Virus record (IMG/VR): IMGVR_UViG_3300020195_000084
Span: 1-37,359 of that record
DNA length: 37,359 nucleotides
Strand: one strand, 5' to 3'
From: a virus
Made by a program: the position numbers and the translations under genes. The notes below the pieces were generated by a model, which saw only the letters and a list, made by a program, of their open reading frames with translations, was not told the origin of the DNA and made no database searches. Shown piece after piece: positions 1 through 5,474 of this stretch (positions are counted from its first letter, which is position 1; each line of letters begins with the position of its first letter).

Positions 1-6
1 CGGTAG

Positions 7-117
7 ACCGCTTCCGTCGACGCTGACGACGCTGACGACGACGCGCGGCTGCCCGTGCTTCGCCGGGCAGCCGAGATCCTCGCCGCAGCGGCTCGGATCA
101 CGGAGGTGCACTCATGA
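7..117 (+). pseudogene. C-terminal remnant of an Ala/Asp-rich paralog
   Basis: The frame is open from just after a TAG at 4-6 to a TGA at 115-117. It encodes an Asp/Ala stretch followed by ARLPVLRRAAEIL and ends RITEVHS. This is the conserved tail of the family represented by 114-920 and by the minus-strand genes at 35112-37359. About 62 bases of it are identical to the end of the 114-920 gene. Its TGA overlaps the next ATG as ATGA, the same coupling seen between the minus-strand copies. Bases 1-20 are in the opposite orientation: they match 36423-36442, inside a minus-strand copy. The N-terminal half is therefore missing through rearrangement or misassembly. A 9-bp stem (47-55 with 64-72) recurs in the 114-920 copy at 829-854. 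Confidence 0.6.
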
Positions 118-920
118 AGACGCAGCTTCTGCTGCATGGCAGCCACAGACGCCGGGAGGATGGCGTCTCCGCCATGGAAATGGTGGCCTGGCTGGCCGGG
201 GAGAAGCATTCTGACCATCCCGAGTGCGCATGTCCCGCGTTGACTGCGTTCGCGGCCCGCCTCAACGACACTAACTGGCCGGGTGGCGCTGCGCAGCGCA
301 CCAAAGTCCTTGGACCGGTTCTGCCGCTGCTTGTAGGCAGCCGTTCGACGGAAGCGGTCTACCGCCGACGCGGGTACTACTTATCCGATCGGACGGTGCG
401 TGAACTGGTGCCACTAGCGCTCGAATCACGGGCTGTGAACCGGCAGCCGGTGGCCGCAGCGGTGTTTCGCGAGGTCGCGAAAACGCTGCGGATGTTGCCA
501 GCGATAGTTGACGTCGCGAGCGCGTACGTGGCGCGTGTTATCGCGCGCGCCCTGCGCGACGACCTGAGCAAGCTGAGCGAAGCTCTATTGGCCGACGCCT
601 ACGCCGCAGCCGATGCCGCAGCCGGCGACGTCGCAGCCGCCATCGTTGCCGCCGTCGCCGACGCCGACGTCGCCGACGCCGTCGCAGCCGCCCGCGCTGC
701 CAACACCGTCAACGACGCCGCCAACGCCGCCAACGCCGCCAACGACGCTTACGCCGCCGCCGTCGCAGCCGTCGCCGCCGTCGCAGCCGTCGCAGCCGCC
801 GCCGACGACGACGACGACGACGACGCGCGGCTGCCCGTGCTTCGCCGGGCAGCCGAGATCCTCGCCGCAGCGGCTCGGATCACGGCAGCGCCAGGCGCTG
901 CCCAGAACCCGACCACCTGA
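114..920 (+). CDS. Repeat-tailed Ala-rich phage protein (multi-copy family), left copy
   Basis: This 268-residue protein has unknown function. Residues 1 to about 150 are well conserved with the three minus-strand copies: AMEMVAWLAGEKHS, HPECACPALTAF, LGPVLPLLVGSR, then a helical part ending LRMLPAIVD. The organisation (an opening around 'MEMVAWLAGE', a Cys-rich ECACP element, an alanine-rich repeat tail) resembles a hypothetical family I recall from phages and high-GC bacteria, with no known biochemistry. Residues 160-245 are a low-complexity tail built mainly from GCC, GTC and GAC codons, including seven Asp in a row. The tail closes with the conserved ARLPVLRRAAEIL. The extreme C-terminus (AAPGAAQNPTT) differs from the usual RITEVxS ending, as if the end was replaced. 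The start overlaps the upstream TGA. The Ala-rich shadow frames here are not genes. Confidence 0.75.
   Translation: MKTQLLLHGSHRRREDGVSAMEMVAWLAGEKHSDHPECACPALTAFAARLNDTNWPGGAAQRTKVLGPVLPLLVGSRSTEAVYRRRGYYLSDRTVRELVPLALESRAVNRQPVAAAVFREVAKTLRMLPAIVDVASAYVARVIARALRDDLSKLSEALLADAYAAADAAAGDVAAAIVAAVADADVADAVAAARAANTVNDAANAANAANDAYAAAVAAVAAVAAVAAAADDDDDDDARLPVLRRAAEILAAAARITAAPGAAQNPTT
597..719 (+). repeat. Inverted near-identical block shared with 36940-37068
   Basis: This 123-base part of the repeat tail matches the reverse complement of 36940-37068 in the right-hand minus-strand copy. I count about four substitutions and one 6-base (GACGCC) insertion in the other copy. The flanking parts of the two genes are much less alike, which suggests recent exchange plus slippage of a hexanucleotide unit. 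The two blocks lie in opposite orientation near the two window ends. Confidence 0.7.
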
Positions 921-921
921 G

Positions 922-1377
922 ATGCCAGCCGCCACAACCGTCACCTGGAAGGGCAAGACCGAGCGCCTCGACGTCTTGGCGAAGCGGTTCGGCCTCGGCA
1001 TCAACACGGTGCAGTACCGGCTGCGCGCCGGGTGGCGCCTGGAGATCGCACTCGGCACGCCGGCTGGGCATCGCCCGGCCGGTGCGGCGCTGGCACCGCA
1101 GCCCTCGACCGGTGTCGTCGACGACGCGGTCGAGCGCGATCTCGCCAAGGCCATCGCGAAGGAGTCGGCGCCGCCCTGGCAGCGCCATCCGCAGCCCCTG
1201 ACTGACGTCGTCGGGCGTGCCCCAAAGCCAGGCGCCGTGCCGGGCCTAGGCGAGCTGCTCGGCGAGGTCGAGGAGGTGCTGCTCGCGACCGTCGCGGTGG
1301 ACCAGCGGCGTTCGCGCCTGCTGAATCGGCTGCGCAAGTGGCGCGGCGCACCACGGAACCAACCAGCCTCCTCATAG
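922..1377 (+). CDS. Helix-turn-helix DNA-binding protein (phage adaptor type)
   Basis: This is a 151-residue protein. Residues 6-40 (TVTWKGKTERLDVLAKRFGL, then INTVQYRLRAGW and LEIAL) have the pattern of the short helix-turn-helix often found in phage proteins beside HNH or AP2 domains: a W-x-G start, then a leucine-alanine helix, then a recognition helix ending in R-x-R-x-G-W. The rest is charged and has no recognised domain. The ATG lies one base after the stop of the preceding gene. The open frame extends far upstream only because the Ala-rich repeats of 114-920 are open in several frames. A regulatory role in early expression is inferred, not shown. Confidence 0.65.
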   Translation: MPAATTVTWKGKTERLDVLAKRFGLGINTVQYRLRAGWRLEIALGTPAGHRPAGAALAPQPSTGVVDDAVERDLAKAIAKESAPPWQRHPQPLTDVVGRAPKPGAVPGLGELLGEVEEVLLATVAVDQRRSRLLNRLRKWRGAPRNQPASS

Positions 1378-1399
1378 GGGGGGCGAACAAGGAGACCGA

Positions 1400-1501
1400 A
1401 TGGCACTGGAGAAGGCGCGCACGCAGCGGATACGCCAGCGCGACCGCGCCGCGCAGCGTGCGTACGAGGCGGGCCGCGAAGCCCTCGGCGGTGCTGCATG
1501 A
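1400..1501 (+). CDS. Small basic protein, 33 residues
   Basis: The ATG at 1400 follows a GGAGA at 1391-1395. The frame encodes 33 residues rich in Arg, Ala and Gln (MALEKARTQRIRQRDRAAQR then AYEAGREALGGAA). Its TGA overlaps the ATG of the next gene as ATGA. The composition suggests one amphipathic, nucleic-acid-compatible helix. Function is unknown. It is short enough to be missed by automatic calling, but the ribosome site and the coupled stop support it. Confidence 0.5.
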   Translation: MALEKARTQRIRQRDRAAQRAYEAGREALGGAA

Positions 1502-1722
1502 ACTGCCAGGCGCCATTCGACGACGACGGGCCCTTCGCCGCCGACGACTGCTTCCTGCCTTCGGGCCCGCCGCGCGTCGGCCGCTGCCCTGACTGCGGCG
1601 ACGTGCACCGACTGGACCTTGGCTGTCCCGTCGGCGAGCTCGCGCGCATGCGGCTGGTCGCGCTGATCGTGTTCTTCGTCGTGGCGAGCGGTGGGCTTGC
1701 GGCGTGGGGGTGTTCTCGATGA
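1498..1722 (+). CDS. Small Cys-rich protein with C-terminal membrane segment
   Basis: The 74-residue product has Cys at 3, 18, 30, 33 and 43, including C30-P-D-C33 followed by H37, which looks like a small zinc ribbon. It ends with a hydrophobic run (MRLVALIVFFVVASGGLAAW) that fits a tail-anchoring transmembrane helix. It is coupled on both sides by ATGA overlaps (1498 and 1719). No family is recognised. A membrane-attached zinc-binding phage protein is an inference from composition only. Confidence 0.55.
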   Translation: MNCQAPFDDDGPFAADDCFLPSGPPRVGRCPDCGDVHRLDLGCPVGELARMRLVALIVFFVVASGGLAAWGCSR

Positions 1723-2162
1723 GCATCGACGCCGGCGAGGAAGGTCAGGCGCTGGTCCCACGGCTGGCGCATGGCCGCCTTCGCTTGGACTACAGCGTCG
1801 CCACGACTTGCCCGAACGGCCACGACTTGCGCGCGCACAACGTCCTCTACGTCGACGGCGCGGGCCGGCGATCGTGCGGCGAGTGCCGGCGAAAGCGCGA
1901 TAGGCAAGCCAGAGCCAACGCAGTGCGACGCGTGCGCGAGCAGGGGCTTTCGCTGCGCGCGGCGAAAATCAACGCGGAGAGGGGGAGGCCACCTGCTGGC
2001 CAAGCGCGCACCTTGAACCGGCGTGAGATGATTGAGCAGGCGCAGATTCAGGAGCGGCTTCTATGGCTCGGCGACATCATCGACCGCGGCGCCTTGCGGC
2101 CGCAAGATCAACTGGTGGCGCGGGCCGAGTTGGCGCAGTTGCGACGTCGGGTGCGGCTGTGA
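1719..2162 (+). CDS. Zinc-ribbon phage protein
   Basis: This is a 147-residue protein starting at the ATG that overlaps the previous stop (ATGA). An in-frame ATG 15 bases upstream is less likely. Residues 31-56 contain C31-x3-H35 and C53-x2-C56 in the pattern CPNGHDL...RRSCGECRRKR. This resembles the zinc-binding element at the start of many phage HNH-type proteins, but no HNH catalytic core follows. The remainder is basic and helical, ending in a Leu/Arg-rich stretch. DNA binding is likely; nuclease activity is not supported. Confidence 0.6.
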   Translation: MSIDAGEEGQALVPRLAHGRLRLDYSVATTCPNGHDLRAHNVLYVDGAGRRSCGECRRKRDRQARANAVRRVREQGLSLRAAKINAERGRPPAGQARTLNRREMIEQAQIQERLLWLGDIIDRGALRPQDQLVARAELAQLRRRVRL

Positions 2163-2311
2163 ACGCCCGCAACGAGATCGTGCGCCGCGTCAACGTGACA
2201 CAGATCGGGCCGGCCATGTACGAGGCATCGTCCGGCGAGTTGCAGCTCGACGCAGAGTTCCTCTGTCGGCTCTACGGTCGCGCGACAGCGAAGCACAAGG
2301 GGAGGCGCTGA
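2159..2311 (+). CDS. Small phage protein, 50 residues
   Basis: The GTG at 2159-2161 overlaps the TGA of the zinc-ribbon gene (GTGA). The frame runs 50 residues (VNARNEIVRRVNVTQIGPAM then YEASSGELQLDAEFLCRLYG and a basic end). It stops 2 bases before the DUF1376 gene start. No family is recognised. Its place just before the replication gene, the coupled start and the normal codon use support it as a real gene. Confidence 0.5.
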   Translation: MNARNEIVRRVNVTQIGPAMYEASSGELQLDAEFLCRLYGRATAKHKGRR

Positions 2312-2313
2312 AG

Positions 2314-3249
2314 ATGCACTACTACGGATTCAGCATCGACAGCTACGTCGCAAAGACGCGGCACCTGACCCCGATGGAGGACCTCGCCTATCGTCGGATG
2401 CTCGACCACTACTACGGCAAGGAGAAGCCGCTGCAGGGCGACGCCGCGGCGATCGCGCGCCTCATCGGGCTACGCAAGCACGTCGCCGAGGTCGAGCAGG
2501 TGCTGGCCGAGTTCTTCCGCGACACGACCGAAGGGTGGCTCAACGATCGGGCCGAGGAGGAGCTGGCGGACTACCGAAAGAAGGTCGAGGCGGCGTCGAA
2601 GGCCGGTAAGGCGTCCGGTGAATGGCGACGCAACGGAGGTGAACGTCCGTTGAACGGACGTTCAACGGACGTTCAACGGACGTTGAACGGACGTTCAACG
2701 GACGTTCAACGACCGAGCAACGGACGTTCAACGGACGTTCAACGACCGAGCAACGAACGGGCAACGACCGAGCAACGACCGAGCAACGAACGGGCAACCA
2801 ATCAGGAATCAGAATCAGGAATCAGTACCACCCCTACCCCTCCATTCGGAGGGGCGGGGTCGGGGCCGATCGATCCCGCACCCGAACCGAAACCAGAACC
2901 GCCCGCGAACGCGGCGTCGCCGATCGCCGACCTGACAACCGCGCTGTTCGCGACCGGGCTCCGATCCGGCGCGAACGCGATCCGGCGACGCGGCGTCCTT
3001 CGTGAGATCGCCGAGAGCCAGCTCCCGAGCGGCCTCACGCCGGCCAACGTCGAAGCGCTCTGGCTTCTCGCCCGCGCGAAGTCCAACGACGACCCCGGCG
3101 GGCTGCTCGACGAGTGGCTGGTCAAGATCCCGGTAGGGATGTGGCGCGGCGTGCTCGACGACCAGGCCATGAAGGCGAAGCAGACCGAGTGCCGAACCCG
3201 AACTGACCCCGCCGCCGACCCGCTCGCCGGCGTCTACGGAGGTTCCTGA
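2314..3249 (+). CDS. DUF1376 (YdaU-type) phage replication protein
   Basis: This is a 311-residue protein. Residues 1-80 match the DUF1376/YdaU family: MHYYGFSIDSYVAKTRHLTP, then EDLAYRRMLDHYY, an acid-basic stretch, and VLAEFFRDTTEGW. Family members sit in the replication region of lambdoid and other phages and are usually taken as replication-initiation-like proteins; the biochemistry is poorly known. The ATG has GGAGG eight bases upstream (2301-2305). The longer open frame upstream overlaps two other genes and is not used. Residues about 113-160 are a repetitive Asn/Arg/Ser/Thr linker (NGRSTDVQR, NERATTEQR) encoded by an 11-bp tandem array. A Pro-rich linker follows, then a C-terminal domain of about 110 residues. 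Confidence 0.75.
   Translation: MHYYGFSIDSYVAKTRHLTPMEDLAYRRMLDHYYGKEKPLQGDAAAIARLIGLRKHVAEVEQVLAEFFRDTTEGWLNDRAEEELADYRKKVEAASKAGKASGEWRRNGGERPLNGRSTDVQRTLNGRSTDVQRPSNGRSTDVQRPSNERATTEQRPSNERATNQESESGISTTPTPPFGGAGSGPIDPAPEPKPEPPANAASPIADLTTALFATGLRSGANAIRRRGVLREIAESQLPSGLTPANVEALWLLARAKSNDDPGGLLDEWLVKIPVGMWRGVLDDQAMKAKQTECRTRTDPAADPLAGVYGGS
2650..2792 (+). repeat. Thirteen tandem 11-bp units inside the DUF1376 gene (possible iterons)
   Basis: Thirteen consecutive 11-base units run with no gap, each of the form nnCAACGGACG with variants (ACGACCG, ACGAACG, and TTGAACGGACG in two units). The first units contain the self-complementary parts AACGTT and CGTTGAACG. Eleven bases is close to one DNA turn, so a protein could bind successive units on one face. 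Three units give 11 codons, which produces the repetitive linker in the protein. It could be an origin of the lambda type, with iterons inside the initiator gene, or merely a slippage-prone linker. Confidence 0.75.
2800..2825 (+). repeat. Two tandem 13-bp units, AT-richer, next to the 11-bp array
   Basis: AATCAGGAATCAG occurs twice head to tail (2800-2812 and 2813-2825). This is the AT-richest spot in this part of a GC-rich genome, and it lies directly after the 11-bp array. The arrangement of iterons followed by AT-richer repeats is what an origin with an unwinding element would look like, but two short units could arise by chance. Confidence 0.5.
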
Positions 3250-3473
3250 TGCGCCGCCGCGTCGCGCTGCAGCCGAAGCCCGACCCGCTGCGCGTCGAAC
3301 GCCTCGAGGCCCTGCTGCGCATCGCGCTGGCCTACGAGCAGGCGCGCCGCCCGCTGCCCGGCGGTCTTCGCCGCGAGCTGGTGTTCCTCTCGGACCTGTG
3401 GGGCAAGCACAAGATCCCGGCGTGCGTCGTCGAGGCCAAGAAGGTGCTGGGCCGCGTCGGAGGCCCGCGATGA
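3249..3473 (+). CDS. Small helical phage protein
   Basis: This is a 74-residue basic protein with no recognised domain. Its ATG shares a base with the stop of the DUF1376 gene (TGATG), and its TGA overlaps the RusA start (ATGA). It is predicted to be mainly helical (RVERLEALLRIALAYEQARR, then RELVFLSDLWGKHKI). Being locked between the replication protein and the resolvase suggests a role in phage DNA metabolism, but that is inference from position only. Confidence 0.55.
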   Translation: MRRRVALQPKPDPLRVERLEALLRIALAYEQARRPLPGGLRRELVFLSDLWGKHKIPACVVEAKKVLGRVGGPR

Positions 3474-3919
3474 GCCTCGCGCTCGCGCAACGCACATACC
3501 TCACCTTCCGCGCCGACGGCCATCCGAAAGGGCAACCGCGCGGCCGCGCATGCCGGCGTGGCGCACACGCTGGCATCTACGACCCCGGCACCGCCGATGA
3601 GTGGAAGGCTATCGTCGTGGCGGCAGGCCGGCCCCATCGCCCCGCTGCGCCGATAGAAGGCCCGCTGTGTGTCGGGCTCAGCTTCTGGCTGCCGCGACCG
3701 AAGGGACGCTGCCGCCGCGCAGACCCGCAGGGCGCGATCCCGTGCACCACGAAGCCCGACGTCGACAATCTGGCTAAGGCTGTGCTCGACGCCATGACGC
3801 AGGACGGTTGGTGGCACGACGACGCCCAGGTGTGCGACCTCAGTGTAATCAAGCGTTGGCACGCGATCGGGGAACGGGCGGGGCTGTCGGTTGCCGTGAT
3901 CTCGGTGGTGGCGCCGTGA
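3470..3919 (+). CDS. rusA: RusA-family Holliday junction resolvase
   Basis: This is a 149-residue protein. RusA enzymes are dimeric, metal-dependent endonucleases that cut Holliday junctions and process phage DNA before packaging. The catalytic motif is clear: K95-P-D97-V-D99-N-L-A-K-A followed by D-A-M and then W-H-D-D118-A-Q-V, which supplies the third acidic residue, and a late K128-R-W. The N-terminal strand (TFRADGHPKGQPRGRA) and the length of about 150 residues compared with 120 in E. coli fit phage members. Both ends are coupled by ATGA and GTGA overlaps. Its position beside a replication protein and an annealing protein is typical. Confidence 0.88.
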   Translation: MSLALAQRTYLTFRADGHPKGQPRGRACRRGAHAGIYDPGTADEWKAIVVAAGRPHRPAAPIEGPLCVGLSFWLPRPKGRCRRADPQGAIPCTTKPDVDNLAKAVLDAMTQDGWWHDDAQVCDLSVIKRWHAIGERAGLSVAVISVVAP

Positions 3920-4023
3920 ACTTCGATCTCTTCGATGTCGACCGTCACCGCTCGACCGCGGGGCCGTGGCGCCTGCTCGCTGTCTTCCTTTTCCTCGTTC
4001 TGTTTCTGGGAGCGGTGGGATGA
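3916..4023 (+). CDS. Very small single-span membrane protein
   Basis: The GTG overlaps the RusA stop (GTGA) and the TGA overlaps the next ATG (ATGA). The 35-residue product is a polar N-terminus (VNFDLFDVDRHRSTAGPW) followed by one hydrophobic helix (RLLAVFLFLVLFLGAVG). Coupling on both sides supports it. Tiny early membrane proteins of phages have varied roles, such as lysis regulation or host takeover; none can be assigned here. Confidence 0.5.
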   Translation: MNFDLFDVDRHRSTAGPWRLLAVFLFLVLFLGAVG

Positions 4024-4499
4024 GCAGCAGCGACCCGGTGCGCGAGTTCCTCGCCGAGATCGCCGCCCGCCTCGACAAGGGCCGCGAGGAGTACGGCGAT
4101 CAGTCGTTCGTCAAGCCGGTCTCGGCGACGACGCGCGAGATCCTCGAGGAGCAGGCCGACCAGGTCGGCTGGCTCTACGTGCTGTGGTGCCAGGCCGCGC
4201 GCAAGACGGACATGGTGCGGGACCAGTTGACGCTGCGCGGCTTGTTCCTCTCGGCCATCGAGCACCGTATCCGCCGCAACGACCGCCGACAAAAGGACGC
4301 CTACGCGGTCGGCGCCCTGAACTGCATGGAGGAGATTGAGGTCTTGGCGCTCGACCTGTTCCTGCAGGGCCAGGAACTGAAGCGCCGGTTGCTGCCGATC
4401 GCGCGCGCAATCGAGGTCGCGCAGGTCATCCACGCCGACCCCCATCAATACCTACGCGGGCGCCGAGGCAGCGTCCGCGATCCACGTTCCGACGACTGA
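4020..4499 (+). CDS. MazG-like all-alpha nucleotide pyrophosphohydrolase-like protein
   Basis: This is a 159-residue protein starting at the ATG in the ATGA overlap. Residues 10-50 read FLAEIAARLDKGREEYGDQS, then a REILEEQADQVGW stretch with E40, E43, E44 and D47. That EIxEExxD helix after an R-x-KG-x-EYGD motif matches the metal-binding helix of MazG-type NTP pyrophosphohydrolases common in phages. The second half (residues 65-140) is helical and lacks a clear second ExxD pair, so activity is uncertain. If active it would hydrolyse NTPs or dNTPs. The weak match could also be a helical protein of other function. Confidence 0.45.
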   Translation: MSSSDPVREFLAEIAARLDKGREEYGDQSFVKPVSATTREILEEQADQVGWLYVLWCQAARKTDMVRDQLTLRGLFLSAIEHRIRRNDRRQKDAYAVGALNCMEEIEVLALDLFLQGQELKRRLLPIARAIEVAQVIHADPHQYLRGRRGSVRDPRSDD

Positions 4500-4511
4500 G
4501 AGACACACACA

Positions 4512-5474
4512 ATGACCGACACACAGCTCCCGGCAGTCCAACAGAAAGGCGAGCTCGCCATTGCCGACGTCATGCGGCAGCACGCGCTGATTCAGCAGGT
4601 CGTCAAGGAGGTGATGATCCCGGGGCACCACTTCGGCGTGATCCCGGGCACCGAGGCGCGGGAAGGTGAGAAGCCGCGGCCTCCCGTGCTGCTGAAGCCC
4701 GGTGCCGAGAAGCTCTGCATGGTGTTCCGGCTGGCGCCGTCGTTCGACGAGCGGACCAAGGACCTGCCAGGCGGCCACCGCGAGGAGCGTGTGGTGTGCA
4801 CCCTGACCCACATCCCGACCGGCGTGGTCGTGGCGACGGGACTCGGCAGCTGCTCGACGATGGAGGCGAAGTACCGCTACCGCAACGGCAAGCCGAAGTG
4901 CCCCGCGTGCAGCGCGGAGACGATCTTCAAGAGCAAGCACGACAAGGAGTGGTTCTGCTGGGGCAAGAAGGGCGGATGCGGCGAAACGTTCCCGCTGGCC
5001 GACAAGCGAATCACCGAGCAGTCGGTCGGGCTGAGCGAGAACAAGGACCTGGCCGACACGTTCAACACGGTGCTGAAGATGGCCGTGAAGCGCGCGCTGG
5101 TCGCCGCCACCTTGATGGCGACCGCCGCGTCGGACGCGTTCATTGTCGAGGAGGACGCGGAAGGCGATGGCGATCGCGACGAGCCACCGCAGCGCGAACC
5201 GCAGCAAAGGCAGACGCAGAAGAAGGGCGACAAGCCGAAGGTGGAGGCGACGAAGCTCACGCCCAAGCAGGAGCTGGCGCACGACTGCGCCAAGATGGTC
5301 AGCCAGCTCGGGTGGGACCTCGACGCCGTGCAGGCCGCGCTCTTCGAGAACGGGGTGGCGGACAAGTTCGAGCGGTGGAGCGACCTCGACGAGGCGACCC
5401 TGCTGAAGGCGCGCCGCATGTTCGAGGCGGGGTTGAAGGCTGGTCAACCGGTCGAACCGGGAGCCAAAGCGTGA
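4512..5474 (+). CDS. Putative phage single-strand annealing/recombination protein with zinc ribbon
   Basis: This is a 320-residue protein. Residues 30-125 hold the pattern of a widespread phage family: GHHFGVIPGTE, then LLKPGAEKLC, HIPTGVVVATGLGSCSTMEA and KYRYR. Residues 185-210 (NTVLKMAVKRALVAATLMAT then AASDAF) closely resemble the segment typical of Rad52-like annealing proteins of phages. Between these lies a four-Cys insert, C130-x2-C133-x15-C149-x6-C156, fitting a zinc ribbon. A charged linker precedes a C-terminal helical domain of about 80 residues. The nearby RusA gene fits a recombination module. The family call is from memory of its motifs; annealing activity is inferred. Confidence 0.5.
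   Translation: MTDTQLPAVQQKGELAIADVMRQHALIQQVVKEVMIPGHHFGVIPGTEAREGEKPRPPVLLKPGAEKLCMVFRLAPSFDERTKDLPGGHREERVVCTLTHIPTGVVVATGLGSCSTMEAKYRYRNGKPKCPACSAETIFKSKHDKEWFCWGKKGGCGETFPLADKRITEQSVGLSENKDLADTFNTVLKMAVKRALVAATLMATAASDAFIVEEDAEGDGDRDEPPQREPQQRQTQKKGDKPKVEATKLTPKQELAHDCAKMVSQLGWDLDAVQAALFENGVADKFERWSDLDEATLLKARRMFEAGLKAGQPVEPGAKA

Noticed and set aside
585-2003. Minus-strand 472-residue frame and Pro/Ser/Thr or Gly/Val/Asp-rich frames over the repeat tails
   Set aside because: The trinucleotide tails are open in all frames, giving low-complexity products. The frame that continues the conserved family is the real one.
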